Shown here: one piece after another, positions 13,999 through 24,383 of the stretch
Layout of the letters: each line of letters begins with the position of its first letter
How positions within the stretch are numbered: the first letter of the stretch is position 1
Notes under the pieces: generated by a model
Databases searched by the model: none
What the model was told of the DNA's origin: nothing
The model's input: only the letters and a program-made list of their open reading frames with translations
Position numbers and translations under genes: made by a program
Origin: a virus
Length of the DNA stretch: 28,611 nt
Reading direction: 5' to 3' (one strand)
Virus record (IMG/VR): IMGVR_UViG_3300024320_000029
Span: 1 to 28,611 of that record

Positions 13999-14367
13999 TT
14001 AAAATCTTTTTCCAATAGTAGCACCTAGAGCGGTACCTACAAGTCTTGAAGTTAATAAATCATAGAGAACACCTTTGTCAATACCTAAAACTTTAGCAAT
14101 CATTTTACCCATGGACTTTCCTAAAGCAAAACCAGTAAGACCACCAACAATAGAACCGAAGAGACCTTCATTTGTCATTTCTTCATTAAACCTTTCTAAA
14201 TCTAAATCTCCGTTTTCATCACGATATTCATTTAAAAAAGAATCAACTGCCTCATCAACTTTAGCTTCTAATTCAGGCGTCCATTCTTGTTGAAGTCCTT
14301 CATTAAGAAGTTGTATTTCTTTTTCAGTTACCTGATTTTCTTCCAAGTATTTTACAAACGTTTTCAT
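13999..14367 (-). CDS. Glycine-zipper protein with capsid-targeting-like leader
   Basis: A 122-aa protein. The N-terminus (MKTFVKYLEENQ... L21-N22-E23/G24) is the closest match in the window to the T4 internal-protein leader. Next comes an acidic helical segment (24-66), then a glycine-zipper half (69-122) with G-S-I-V-G-G-L-T-G-F-A-L-G-K and G-T-A-L-G-A-T-I-G repeats, typical of chains that insert in or pack against membranes. M-T-N-E68/G is a second, weaker cleavage-like site that would free exactly the glycine-rich part. The gene lies between the tail-tube-like gene and the RuvC-like gene. A packaged, membrane-active protein delivered at infection is inference; a core/scaffold component is the main alternative. 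Confidence 0.78.
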   Translation of the reverse strand: MKTFVKYLEENQVTEKEIQLLNEGLQQEWTPELEAKVDEAVDSFLNEYRDENGDLDLERFNEEMTNEGLFGSIVGGLTGFALGKSMGKMIAKVLGIDKGVLYDLLTSRLVGTALGATIGKRF

Positions 14368-14384
14368 AATTTATATATTTGTTT

Positions 14385-14936
14385 TTAATCTAAGTCTATT
14401 TTTATGTTAAACATATTATAGTAGAAATTTACTTCAAATGTATTAAACTCTGCTACATTTTCTGCCAAGTTTAAGTTTAAATCTGAAATAGAATTCATGA
14501 TAGGTTTTTCAAAACCAATACTAGCAACTCCTAAACCTTCAGCATCTAATATTCTTAATTTAACATCTGGGATATATTTATCTGGAGTTTCATCTGCATA
14601 ATAAAATAAAAGAGTATCAGTTAATATCCAATAATTTAAGTAAGCATCTAACAATTGAAACTTTACAGTAAATTGCCTCTCAATAAGATTTTGTATTGGA
14701 AGTCTACCTCTATGATATCTTGTAGTTCCATCATTATCAGCTTGAGTTACTGGGTCGAAACTTATTCCTGGTAAATTAACCTCCTGTATTGTGTAATTGA
14801 TAAAATCTATAGGGTTTTCTAACATGTTTCCTGGAATTTTATGCAAATACTTTTTATACTTTTCCGCTACTTCTTTTGGAATAAAGTTTTTAGGAAACCT
14901 AAAATCAAATAAATTATTTCTACTGTTTAAAATCAT
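14385..14936 (-). CDS. gp19-like tail tube protein
   Basis: A 183-aa protein with the order of segments seen in T4 gp19-type tail-tube proteins (T4 gp19 is 163 aa): a loop ending in G-R-L-P-I-Q (about 77-82), a strand F-T-V-K-F-Q-L-L followed by the helix around N-Y-W-I-L, a strand V-K-L-R-I-L-D-A, then I-G-F-E-K-P-I-M-N-S-I-S-D-L-N-L-N and a final F-N-T-F-E-V-N-F-Y-Y-N strand. Such proteins stack as hexamers to form the inner tube. Its ATG overlaps the upstream stop (ATGA). It could instead be one of the related tube-initiator or baseplate proteins (gp48/gp54 type). The assignment comes from pattern, not alignment. Confidence 0.5.
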   Translation of the reverse strand: MILNSRNNLFDFRFPKNFIPKEVAEKYKKYLHKIPGNMLENPIDFINYTIQEVNLPGISFDPVTQADNDGTTRYHRGRLPIQNLIERQFTVKFQLLDAYLNYWILTDTLLFYYADETPDKYIPDVKLRILDAEGLGVASIGFEKPIMNSISDLNLNLAENVAEFNTFEVNFYYNMFNIKIDLD

Positions 14937-16933
14937 ATTGCTATAAATGTACCTTTGTAAATCATAGTTTCAGTTGAACCATTATCTACAGAAAGATAGT
15001 AATTTTTATTGGTGAGCGCTTGAACTTTTAAAGCATTGGCTTTACTTATTTGAAATAAAACTTCTCCTTTGCTAGCATCAACATCTTTAAATGTAGTTAC
15101 ATTATTAAAACTTAAACCTGAATTAAATGTCATCTTTACATTTCCTGATTCTAGGAATGATATTGCCTTAGTTTCACCATCTTCTATTTTAGAGATAGAA
15201 AACTTTATATAAGTATCGAAAGGTCCTATATTTAAAATCTCTTCAGTTCCTAAAGTTGTAACTGTTCCATCTTCCAATGTTATTTTTTCAGGAGTTGCTG
15301 TAATTTCCATTCTTTCTATAAAAGTAGGAGTATATTTTACCTGTCCCTTTGGAAGAGCACTGTTTAAAACCTGTGCAGTATTTCTAGTTGCTTGTCTATC
15401 TGGTAATGTATTATAGATTCTAGTTAAATTGTTAGTAGAGTTTATATTTACTCTCAATAATTTTTTACCATATTTAGCAGCGTTTGTATATGTTAAACTT
15501 GCATTTTTAACTATTTGGGTATTGTCAGTTTGATTATAGATTCTCATAACAACATCAATAGCAAAACTTGTCGCTGTATTTGAGAATTTAATAATAGGTC
15601 TAAACTCTATAGGTTCTTCCCAATCTTCAACTTTTGTCATTTGTGTAGAATAAGTTTCTATAAAACCAGTACCTACGTTTTCAAAAACGGTAATGTCAAA
15701 TATTACTGAAATATCCGCAGTTGAGTTTAATATTCTATCAATAATATACGCTTCGAAATCAGCAGCACTTGCATCTTTTTCTCCAAATATTTCAAAGTAA
15801 TCTCCATCTGCAGATTCTTGAACTTTTACTGTAAAATCTTGGAATTCATCTTCTCTACTTATTAAAACATTTTGTTCTTCTCCTGTATAAAAATAATCTA
15901 TACTTGCATTATCTTCAAGGGTATTTATAAGTTTAAATGAAATATTATAATTTGAAGTAGGAAAAACATTACTAGAGCCTAATGTTCCATCACCATAAAA
16001 TATATCTTCAAAATCTTGATATTGACCAACTAATGTTGGAACTTTTACCTCAATAAAATTAGTATAAAGAGTTTCTGATATGATAAATGGTTTTGGATTT
16101 TTTGTCTCAAAATTAGAAGTGTTTAAGTAAACTAATTGAGTTAAATAATTTTGAACCTCATTATCTCTATCTGTTTTAACTTCGAATAAAAATCCCTGCT
16201 TTCCTCTAGCTGCAAAACTAAAGCCATTTCTTAAATGAAGTCTTATTTTATCATATCTAATAAAATTAACATTTAAAGTAGCGTTTGCTTGACTTGCTGC
16301 TAAAGCAGCAGAATCACTACCCAACCAAGAAGGGTCGTTTATAAATGAATTCGTGCTATCTAATAAAGCATATTTGTTTTCTCCAACTGAAACTCCATGA
16401 TATCTTCCAATTGTTCCAGAACCTGTTTTTATACTATTTCCAGTTTCTTCATCGGGAGTTGCAAATAATGGGTTAGCTGTATTTGCAACTGTAACTTTTC
16501 CACCAGTTAAACCAGTGATTGAATATAAATAGGAACCTGTAATGTTAGGTATATAAGTATAAATTTGAGTAACTGCATCGTATGGAGTACCAACACTATT
16601 TCCAGTAATATCAAATGTTAAAGGCAGTGTAACTGCACTTAAATTAAATTTATAAGTTTTTCCAGCTTCTAATAATAAAGTTCTAGCTGCAAAGTTTTCT
16701 ATAGCAACATATCCACCTGATTCAGTAACATCGAAATTTACAACATCACTTCCTAGTTCATGTATTAAATGTCTTGCAGAAAGATAGTCTCCGTCAACAG
16801 TATCTAAAACTTTTATTTCGCTACCATTATCATCAACATCAATATCATAATCAGTAGCATTAGCCTGATCATGGTATATAAATTCTAAAAGTACGTCTTC
16901 GTCTATCTTGAAATATCTAGATGATTGTGCCAT
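14933..16933 (-). CDS. 666-aa beta-rich virion protein
   Basis: I do not recognise this protein. It is 666 aa, rich in T, N, S and alternating hydrophobic strands, with no cysteine-based or catalytic motif, as expected of a tail-fibre or baseplate-associated protein. Residues around 88-140 (AGKTYKFNLS ... YTYIPNITGSYLYSI) have the spacing of a small Greek-key/cupredoxin-like domain seen in some phage appendage proteins; this is weak. The gene follows the membrane-anchored coiled-coil gene by 15 nt and is coupled to the tail-tube-like gene, so it is most likely made late with the tail. Confidence 0.65.
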   Translation of the reverse strand: MAQSSRYFKIDEDVLLEFIYHDQANATDYDIDVDDNGSEIKVLDTVDGDYLSARHLIHELGSDVVNFDVTESGGYVAIENFAARTLLLEAGKTYKFNLSAVTLPLTFDITGNSVGTPYDAVTQIYTYIPNITGSYLYSITGLTGGKVTVANTANPLFATPDEETGNSIKTGSGTIGRYHGVSVGENKYALLDSTNSFINDPSWLGSDSAALAASQANATLNVNFIRYDKIRLHLRNGFSFAARGKQGFLFEVKTDRDNEVQNYLTQLVYLNTSNFETKNPKPFIISETLYTNFIEVKVPTLVGQYQDFEDIFYGDGTLGSSNVFPTSNYNISFKLINTLEDNASIDYFYTGEEQNVLISREDEFQDFTVKVQESADGDYFEIFGEKDASAADFEAYIIDRILNSTADISVIFDITVFENVGTGFIETYSTQMTKVEDWEEPIEFRPIIKFSNTATSFAIDVVMRIYNQTDNTQIVKNASLTYTNAAKYGKKLLRVNINSTNNLTRIYNTLPDRQATRNTAQVLNSALPKGQVKYTPTFIERMEITATPEKITLEDGTVTTLGTEEILNIGPFDTYIKFSISKIEDGETKAISFLESGNVKMTFNSGLSFNNVTTFKDVDASKGEVLFQISKANALKVQALTNKNYYLSVDNGSTETMIYKGTFIAI

Positions 16934-16948
16934 ATATTATTTATCTTT

Positions 16949-17734
16949 TTAAAATTGTAGCCATTTAGGTGAATAAGTTAAAAATAACCCGACTTGTGGT
17001 CCATGGTATATAGTATTACTATTACCAAAAGTTATTCCATAACCTCCTCCAACTCCTAAAGAAAGTCTACCTCTTTTTTGTTTTTTAATTTTATTAAGTT
17101 CATCTTCTACTATAGAAATACCCTCAATGTTTTTAAATGTTATTCCAGGATATTTAGTAGAAATATTAACTTTTTTAATACCATCTACAGTCTCTATACC
17201 TGCATATAATTTTATATTTTGGTCGTAATCAAAAGTTCCTATTGCTCCTTTAATTACAGTGTCGTTCAAAGAAACATCTACAGTAGCTGTAAATTTTCGC
17301 CAATTATCATCTTCATAAAATGTAGAATCTGAAAATATAAGAGTAGTATCGTTTTTGACTATAGCCCAAACAGTATCTACGTCTTTTATATTTATTTGAG
17401 CCTGTAAGAGTTGATTTAATCTTTCTAATTTTAAAGCATCTTCTAACGCGTCCTTGTATTTATCTAACAATTCAACATTTTCTTTTTTCAATTCTTTAAC
17501 AGTAAATTGATACCCTTTTATTTCACTAATATAAAAACCATTATCATTAGTAAAAACTTCAACAGTATCTACACTTGCTTCAACATTACCTTTTATTCTT
17601 TCAACTTTATTTTCTAAAGCAACATTTTCTTGTTTAAGTTTACTAACCCTGTTACACTGCATAAGCATCAACAGTAACAGTACTAGTATAGCTGCTATGA
17701 AGTGTATTGGTTTTATTTCTATTTTCTTAAACAT
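16949..17734 (-). CDS. Membrane-anchored coiled-coil protein, spanin-like
   Basis: A 261-aa protein with a short basic N-terminus, one strong transmembrane segment (12-25, FIAAILVLLLLMLM) ending at C27, then a long heptad-rich coiled coil (about 29-112), a beta-rich middle (120-200) and a C-terminal G-R-L-S-L-G-V-G-G-G-Y-G-I ... G-L-F-L-T-Y-S-P-K-W-L-Q-F segment. Two glycine-rich amphipathic strands and a terminal phenylalanine resemble the last strands of outer-membrane barrels. An inner-membrane anchor, periplasmic coiled coil and outer-membrane-seeking C-terminus would suit a one-protein spanin for the final lysis step. L-M-Q-C is a poor lipobox, so lipoprotein processing is doubtful. It lies among virion genes, so a tail-associated membrane protein is also possible. 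Confidence 0.65.
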   Translation of the reverse strand: MFKKIEIKPIHFIAAILVLLLLMLMQCNRVSKLKQENVALENKVERIKGNVEASVDTVEVFTNDNGFYISEIKGYQFTVKELKKENVELLDKYKDALEDALKLERLNQLLQAQINIKDVDTVWAIVKNDTTLIFSDSTFYEDDNWRKFTATVDVSLNDTVIKGAIGTFDYDQNIKLYAGIETVDGIKKVNISTKYPGITFKNIEGISIVEDELNKIKKQKRGRLSLGVGGGYGITFGNSNTIYHGPQVGLFLTYSPKWLQF

Positions 17735-17748
17735 TTATTTTTATTTTA

Positions 17749-19635
17749 TTATAAACCAACTGGTGCGCCGCCCGCTGCTGTATCATAGTAGGATCTATTA
17801 TATGAGTTATAATCAACTGGTATTGAAAACTTAAAAGAATAATGAATAAACTGATCATTTGGAGTACCACTGTCTATTAAATCTTCAGCTCTTATTGGTT
17901 CCATAAAATATGTTGCAACCCCACCAATTTCTTTAAATCCTTTATTAAATAAATAAATTTCGTTACTTCCTGGGTAAATTCTACCAACTTGAGTATAATC
18001 AGATACAGTATAATCGGTATCTGTTGATGGCGTAGTTCCTTCAGAATTTAAAGTAATATCTACATCTATATAAAAATTAGCATCATTTGTATATGGAAAA
18101 GTCTCTACTCCAAAAATATCAATTACTAATGGATTTGAGTTTGATGCCCATGTACTTCTATTACTGGCTTTTACTTCTACGTTTCCTTTACCCCAACATT
18201 CTACTTTATTACCAACCTTTATGTAAGCCATTTCAGAAGCATCTGAATTTGTTGGAGTACCTGATGCTGTAATATTGCCATAATTTGAAAAGTCTCCAAC
18301 ATCATTCCCACTACCAAATGGTAAACTAACAGCACCATTCGCATTTTTAATTACACATGAATCTATAATAGATTTTTCCCAGTAATAATCTGATAAAGTT
18401 CTTTCAGCATCAGTAGAACCATTATTAGGCGCAGCGTAATATCCTGTAGTACTATCTATTTGGTTATATGCCCCTCCTTCTTTCCATCTAACGCCATCTC
18501 CAGAAGAATATGTACTATCATGACTTCCGTCAGGATCATCAAAGAATATACTTTCTGAAGAAGTGTTAATTCCACTGGATACTTTAAACTTATCTACACC
18601 GTCAACTTTTAAAACGTTATATGATTTCGCATCAATTACATTAATACTTGAAGGACCATCTGCAATTAATCTATTACTACCTTGATATCCCGATGCTGTT
18701 AAAGTATTCGTACCATTTGGCGTTGTTGTATTTAAAAAATTATCAGGTGCCACTAAAGTGTTGCTTACTGTAGAAGTGATAGTTGCATTTTTAGAGTTTA
18801 TTGTAGTATCTTCAGTAGCAGTTAATGCTATATACTGTCCTGCTGTTATAATAACATCTTCTTCTGCAAAAATATTAGTAACAATGTTTCCACTTAATGA
18901 ACCAAAGGTTATGTCTCCATCCCCTGTTGATTTTATTTCTATATTTCCATCAGCACTTGTATAGATATCAGCAGCTCCTGTTATATTTATGTCACCTGAA
19001 GTTGTTGTAATACTAGCATTTCCTGAACTCAATGAAATCGTTGTTGGAATATCTATTATGAAATTAGTTTCTCCTGGTGTAGAATTTCCTGTAATTTTAA
19101 AAGTTGTATCAGCTCCGACAAATTCACTTCTTATAGCATATTTAGCAGCACCTGTTGATGAATGAAGTATTTCAATATGGTTAGAAACTTCTGTATTTCC
19201 AGAAGGGTCTTGTGGTATTATTAGATTTAAAAGAGCAAGTGGTTCAAAATTAGGTAAATTTGCAGCAGCATTAAATGCGCTTTCATCTCCTAAAATCATT
19301 CTAGTTTTTAAGTCTGTTGTAGGAGACCCGTCTAAATTAAATGGTCTAATAATATAATAGTCAGATGGGGTTGCTCCACCACCATCGTCATATTCTTGAT
19401 CTGTGTCCCATACGTTTAAAGATACTCCGTTACTTCCATCTGCTCCTGCAGGTCCTTGAGGTCCTGCAGCTCCAGTTGAACCTACTGGTCCAGCAATACC
19501 TGTAACACCTTGAGTTCCTTGAGGACCTTGAGGTCCTCCACCATTTGATAATAATTGATCGAAATTATAATTTAACTTGCTTATTCTGATAATTTCAGAA
19601 TCGCTTTCGAATATTTCTTTTAAATTTAATGCCAT
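17749..19635 (-). CDS. Collagen-like tail fibre protein
   Basis: A 628-aa fibre-type protein. Residues 32-70 are an uninterrupted Gly-X-Y run (G-P-Q-G-P-Q-G-T-Q-G and on) that would trimerise as a collagen triple helix, just after a short attachment-like N-terminus (1-31). Residues about 200-300 contain short alternating units (GDINITG, GNIEIKS, GDITFGS) typical of a trimeric beta-helix shaft. The C-terminal 150 residues are mixed and probably globular, the likely receptor-contact region. It starts one base after the stop of the 1580-aa gene, so the two are co-expressed. Fibre identity is well supported; its exact place on the virion is not. Confidence 0.82.
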   Translation of the reverse strand: MALNLKEIFESDSEIIRISKLNYNFDQLLSNGGGPQGPQGTQGVTGIAGPVGSTGAAGPQGPAGADGSNGVSLNVWDTDQEYDDGGGATPSDYYIIRPFNLDGSPTTDLKTRMILGDESAFNAAANLPNFEPLALLNLIIPQDPSGNTEVSNHIEILHSSTGAAKYAIRSEFVGADTTFKITGNSTPGETNFIIDIPTTISLSSGNASITTTSGDINITGAADIYTSADGNIEIKSTGDGDITFGSLSGNIVTNIFAEEDVIITAGQYIALTATEDTTINSKNATITSTVSNTLVAPDNFLNTTTPNGTNTLTASGYQGSNRLIADGPSSINVIDAKSYNVLKVDGVDKFKVSSGINTSSESIFFDDPDGSHDSTYSSGDGVRWKEGGAYNQIDSTTGYYAAPNNGSTDAERTLSDYYWEKSIIDSCVIKNANGAVSLPFGSGNDVGDFSNYGNITASGTPTNSDASEMAYIKVGNKVECWGKGNVEVKASNRSTWASNSNPLVIDIFGVETFPYTNDANFYIDVDITLNSEGTTPSTDTDYTVSDYTQVGRIYPGSNEIYLFNKGFKEIGGVATYFMEPIRAEDLIDSGTPNDQFIHYSFKFSIPVDYNSYNRSYYDTAAGGAPVGL

Positions 19636-19636
19636 C

Positions 19637-22600
19637 TTATGACTTTATTTTTATAACAGGTCTAAGCTTTGCTTTTAAACCTGCTTTTTTATTATATATT
19701 AGTCTAAAATTAAGTGGGTTTCTAGGGTCTAATACAAAGCTGTAATTGTTGTCTAATTCATAACCACCATTTTCGACATCTGCAATGCTTGCTGAAGACT
19801 CAATTGATGATGTAATCTTTTTACTGCTAAGAACATATAAATCAATTGAACTTATAGAAAAAAGAGGTAGGATATTATTAGAAACATATTCTTCAATATC
19901 GTCATCTAATGAATCTATTCTACCAAAACTATCTTCCAATGCAACATGTTTTGTTATAGTGTCTTTGATACCTTCATTTTTAAAGAAACGAACTGCACTT
20001 TTTTCTAGATAAAAGTCTATGATTAATTGTGATTTAGTCTCTGTAAAAGCAACTTCACTCTCAACATTATCTGATATTTTAGCATCTGTTAAAATGTCTA
20101 AAGTATCAAAGTATTCAGAAGTAAAATCAAATATCTGATATGAAGTTCCAATTTTAGGAGTATTTGAAGAAAGATAACTTTTTTCTTCAATTATATTTTT
20201 AGTTCCAGGAACCAATGTTTTATTAGAAGCAGATTCTGCTCTAACATAGTATTCATGTTCCCATCTTGACTTAAATATATTAATGTCTCTTTTATCAATA
20301 GCAATTTCATCAATTAAACTATATTTAGGCAAAAGTGAATCTGACTCTGAAAGTTTAATAACACCCTCTGTGTCTATTTCATTTACTTTGTGATAAAAAT
20401 AATTTTTAATTCTTCCATAAGATTCTCTAAATTCACTATCTCTAATAAATGTTAAATCGTAAAATACTCCTAAATCATTTAATTTTTTATAAAGAGCACT
20501 TGTAAGTTCATTTAATTCAGGGTTGCTATAATCATAAGTAGAACTTGGCATAGCCGGAGTTTCTGTAGTCCAATCTGTATCTATTTTATGTCTAGAAAAA
20601 GGTTCTCTAAAAGTTACTATAGATTTCATAGCTGGAGAATATCTACCGTTATGTCTTTTTAAGAATGTAAAATACTCATTTTGTGCTTTTTGAATCTCAT
20701 ATCCTATAACTGAATTCGTAAGACTAAATGCCTTAGGCTTATTTGTGTCTACATCTGCAGTTAAGCTAGAAGTTTTTATGACTTCATTTCCGTCATCTAT
20801 ATTTACAACAAAATTATTTTCAACTATAGTACCATCTGACTCTACTGTAATATATTCTGCGGCGTTAGACTTATTTAATATTTCAGCAACGTTACCTGCT
20901 GACAATTGATTTAAAAGCTCCCTATGTGCAAATATTCCTCCACCCTCATAACTATATTCAGCAGACTTATATTGTGAACTTGTATAAAAACCAGTAGGTT
21001 GAACAATTCCAGTAGAAAGTTCATACATTGCACCTTCTAACTGAATTGTAGTATTATTAATAACACTAGCGATCTGAATACCATATTCAATAATCCCTAT
21101 TTTTATTTTTAAAACTCCATATAAACCAGTAGTCGGATCTTTTAATATCTGGTGTAGAAATTCTGTAGTTGAACCATCAGCATGTGGTACTGAACTTAAT
21201 GTAGTAAAACCAGAAACTGGAAGCGAAACTGAAGATAAATCTAAAGCACCACTTACTTGGGCATCTGCATAATCTCCACTTTCTAATTTATGGTCTAATT
21301 CATACAATAATCTCCTATTCAACCAATCATAATTAGAATCAGACATTTCTAATTCTAACATTAAAACAACATACTTAAATTTCTTATTTCTAATAACTCT
21401 TACACCTAAATGATTTGGTTTAGAATCATCAAACTTAGTTTTCATAAAAGCTGTAAATCTATAACCATTAAACTCAGTAGATTTAATAAATTCTTTAGTT
21501 ATTGAATTTTCTGCTTTCTTTCTAGATTTCATAGAGAATTTCAAACCTTTAAAAATAGTAGACGCGAAATTTTCTTTAGTACCCTCTTCTATAAAAGTAT
21601 ATTTTCTCTTTTTAGGTAAATGACTCCATCTATTGGCTAAATTACCTTGCAATAAAAAGTAAGATTTAAAATAATCAAAATCTATACTTTTAAAATCATC
21701 AAATTCTATAGGTAAATCACTCGCATTCTCTAAATAACTAAATTCTTCTAAAGGTGTCATATAGTAGTCTGGTCTTTTATCTAAATAAAACCATTCATGT
21801 GTCATTTTTTTCGGATCTCTTTCTAAACTTTCTAAACTTGGTGAAAAGTTAGTTTCGCCAAAAGTTTCTGAAACATTTAAGTAGTAAGGATTTTCTCTAA
21901 CGTTAGTTGAGTTTATTAATGACCATTTATTAATACTAGGAACAACTCTAGATTTGGTAGCAAATTCAGTTGTAAAATTCTCTTTTAACCTGTCAAGTTC
22001 ATTTTCTATAGTTTCATTTTCAACGTCTTCAGTAGATTCTTGTTTTAATAAAGGTATAAGATTTGCATAATATTTTTCTGGATCTAAATATAAGTCTTCT
22101 AAATTCTCTTCTGAGAATGCAGTTTTAGGAGAAGGTATACTACCAGGATATCCAGAAGTTCTATCTCTATTTAATTCTTTCAAGTCAGAATTTGAATTAT
22201 CAAAGAAGTCAAAGTTAAAATCATAGATATCATATCCACTAAAATAACCCCAAGAAAGTTTAAATTCCGAATAAATGCTTAAAACACCAGAAAGTTTATT
22301 TTTAATCTTATGTTCTAAAATAATCTTCTTATATTCGGAATTAATCGTTCTAGAATCTGTTACTTTGTCTATAACTTTATTGTAGTTTCCTGAACCATCT
22401 ATGAAATACTCTCCGATTGAAACTTGGTCTTCATCATCTAAATTAATATAAATAGATTTGTTTTTTTCGTTTCCACCCTGTAAATAATATGCAGTCTTGG
22501 TACTTAAAAAGCTAGAACCAATATTTAAAATATTAGAAGTGTCTTCTCCAAATTCTATTTCTAAGAATGGAGCATTTGAATCTGTAAAAAAGAATCCAAA

Positions 22601-24379
22601 ATTATTTAATTTATATCCTTTTATAGGTGACTTAACGTATATTGTTTCACCATCTATTAAAGTTTCAAATCTAGTATTTTCAGTTATAACTTCTGAAATA
22701 GCATTAGCAATATTCTTATTAGTTCCTAAATTAGAAAAAGACTTAACATTTGTTCTAGCCTTTAATATCGTGTTATCTGCGTAAAATGTATTTGCTGCAG
22801 TATTTACTGGATAAACATTTCTTTGTATCGATAAAAATGTAGGAGTATTATTTAAACTTATAAAACTATGGTCTTCCTCCATACTAACAACATCTTCAAA
22901 TACATCTATATACCATATATTATCTTTAGAATTATATTTTTGCAATAAAGAATATTTTGCAAAAGTTCCTATTGAAGGCCATGCTGCTATAATATTAAGA
23001 GAAGTCTCTTCAGAAGTAGCTCCTGAAACTGCTGTAAAAGAATTTGAAAGATTATCTTCAATTGTTATTATTTCTCCAGCTGTATTTTTATTTATAAATA
23101 TAGAAAAAGACTGTTTCTTTAAATTTACAAGAGTAAAATTATCGTTGTGATTTGGAGTTCCAACAACTTTTAATTTTAGGAAATCTCCTTCTGCTGAATC
23201 ATTTATAAAAGACTCTACATTTCTATCAGTTCTCTTGATTCCAAAAAAGTCAGAATAATCTTGATTGTTAGAGTCTATTTTTATTTCTAGTTTAGATATA
23301 TCCCAATCAACTCCATTTTTAACATTATGATATCCTCTTGCTGTTTTTACCCAGCCCAACATTGCTTTATCTTTAAAAAATTCAGAATAAGGAAGTGACC
23401 AATAATCTGCATTAGTTGTAAAGTCTAAGTTATGGCTTATTTCTGAAAAAGTAACAGTATCATTTATTAATCTTTTTACTTTACCTTCTCCTATATCATG
23501 AGAGTCGACATATAAACCAAAATATCTATTGATAGAATACTCTTCAGCTTCGTCATCATTAAACATAAACTCAAGATTGAGTAGATTTGCACATGCAATA
23601 CCATTTCTAGAAAAACCTGAAGTAATGAAATCATTGTATTCTATAACTGGTTTATCAGTATCTAAAGTATCTCTATATTGATATTCACCCTTACTTACAA
23701 ACCCACCTTTCTCTAAATCAATTCCATTATATAAAGTTTTTTCATCTTGTTCAAACGAAACTGTTAATGGCGATTTTGGAAAATCTTCGGAATTAACGTG
23801 ATTTCTTACGTATGTACCTATGTTACTGTCTTCTGATAAATCTATAGTTTTTATTAGAGTAGCATTAGTCATGATGTCATTTATTCTATCTGCATTATTA
23901 GAATAATTTATGGAGTCTGCATCTAAAGGGTCTTTTATTCTAAAAATTAAAAACTTAGAAGGTACTTTTTTATCTAACCATATAGGTGCAAATATTTTAA
24001 ACTCTGAATCATATAGTTTAGAAAAGTTAGAACTAGTTCCATAATTATAAGTTTCTTCAAACTGCTTAGAAAAATCATCAAGTATAGAAAAATCACTGTA
24101 CTCTCTTTTTACATTAAATGCTAACTCTAAAGGTGTTGAGTTTTTTATCCAAAATCTAGAAAGGTCATAAGAATACTTGCCATTTTTGCTGACTCTCTTC
24201 TTCTTATATTTAAAATCAGATAGCTGTTCAGATGCATCAAAGCTTTCTAAGAATAATTCATCATCCTCTACTACAATCTTAACATTAGTAGAAAGTTTTG
24301 GGTTTGTTCTTAGAATAGGTCTAGATATAAAATCAGATCCATTATTAACTTCAATATCCGTTCGAATACTTCTAGGCAT
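19637..24379 (-). CDS. 1580-aa giant tail/baseplate-type virion protein
   Basis: The largest gene in the window. The protein is acidic, rich in N, S, D, Y and F, with no membrane segment, repeat or catalytic motif visible. Its length, position between the 1180-aa protein and the collagen-like fibre, and late-promoter-like box right before its ATG all point to a major appendage or baseplate component. It is in the size range of T4 gp34 (1289 aa) but lacks any fibre repeat. The N-terminal part (F-A-P-I-W-L-D-K-K-V-P-S-K-F, about 150-165) resembles proteins I associate with Bacteroidota phages, from memory only. No frameshift is visible. Confidence 0.7.
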   Translation of the reverse strand: MPRSIRTDIEVNNGSDFISRPILRTNPKLSTNVKIVVEDDELFLESFDASEQLSDFKYKKKRVSKNGKYSYDLSRFWIKNSTPLELAFNVKREYSDFSILDDFSKQFEETYNYGTSSNFSKLYDSEFKIFAPIWLDKKVPSKFLIFRIKDPLDADSINYSNNADRINDIMTNATLIKTIDLSEDSNIGTYVRNHVNSEDFPKSPLTVSFEQDEKTLYNGIDLEKGGFVSKGEYQYRDTLDTDKPVIEYNDFITSGFSRNGIACANLLNLEFMFNDDEAEEYSINRYFGLYVDSHDIGEGKVKRLINDTVTFSEISHNLDFTTNADYWSLPYSEFFKDKAMLGWVKTARGYHNVKNGVDWDISKLEIKIDSNNQDYSDFFGIKRTDRNVESFINDSAEGDFLKLKVVGTPNHNDNFTLVNLKKQSFSIFINKNTAGEIITIEDNLSNSFTAVSGATSEETSLNIIAAWPSIGTFAKYSLLQKYNSKDNIWYIDVFEDVVSMEEDHSFISLNNTPTFLSIQRNVYPVNTAANTFYADNTILKARTNVKSFSNLGTNKNIANAISEVITENTRFETLIDGETIYVKSPIKGYKLNNFGFFFTDSNAPFLEIEFGEDTSNILNIGSSFLSTKTAYYLQGGNEKNKSIYINLDDEDQVSIGEYFIDGSGNYNKVIDKVTDSRTINSEYKKIILEHKIKNKLSGVLSIYSEFKLSWGYFSGYDIYDFNFDFFDNSNSDLKELNRDRTSGYPGSIPSPKTAFSEENLEDLYLDPEKYYANLIPLLKQESTEDVENETIENELDRLKENFTTEFATKSRVVPSINKWSLINSTNVRENPYYLNVSETFGETNFSPSLESLERDPKKMTHEWFYLDKRPDYYMTPLEEFSYLENASDLPIEFDDFKSIDFDYFKSYFLLQGNLANRWSHLPKKRKYTFIEEGTKENFASTIFKGLKFSMKSRKKAENSITKEFIKSTEFNGYRFTAFMKTKFDDSKPNHLGVRVIRNKKFKYVVLMLELEMSDSNYDWLNRRLLYELDHKLESGDYADAQVSGALDLSSVSLPVSGFTTLSSVPHADGSTTEFLHQILKDPTTGLYGVLKIKIGIIEYGIQIASVINNTTIQLEGAMYELSTGIVQPTGFYTSSQYKSAEYSYEGGGIFAHRELLNQLSAGNVAEILNKSNAAEYITVESDGTIVENNFVVNIDDGNEVIKTSSLTADVDTNKPKAFSLTNSVIGYEIQKAQNEYFTFLKRHNGRYSPAMKSIVTFREPFSRHKIDTDWTTETPAMPSSTYDYSNPELNELTSALYKKLNDLGVFYDLTFIRDSEFRESYGRIKNYFYHKVNEIDTEGVIKLSESDSLLPKYSLIDEIAIDKRDINIFKSRWEHEYYVRAESASNKTLVPGTKNIIEEKSYLSSNTPKIGTSYQIFDFTSEYFDTLDILTDAKISDNVESEVAFTETKSQLIIDFYLEKSAVRFFKNEGIKDTITKHVALEDSFGRIDSLDDDIEEYVSNNILPLFSISSIDLYVLSSKKITSSIESSASIADVENGGYELDNNYSFVLDPRNPLNFRLIYNKKAGLKAKLRPVIKIKS

Positions 24380-24383
24380 TAAC

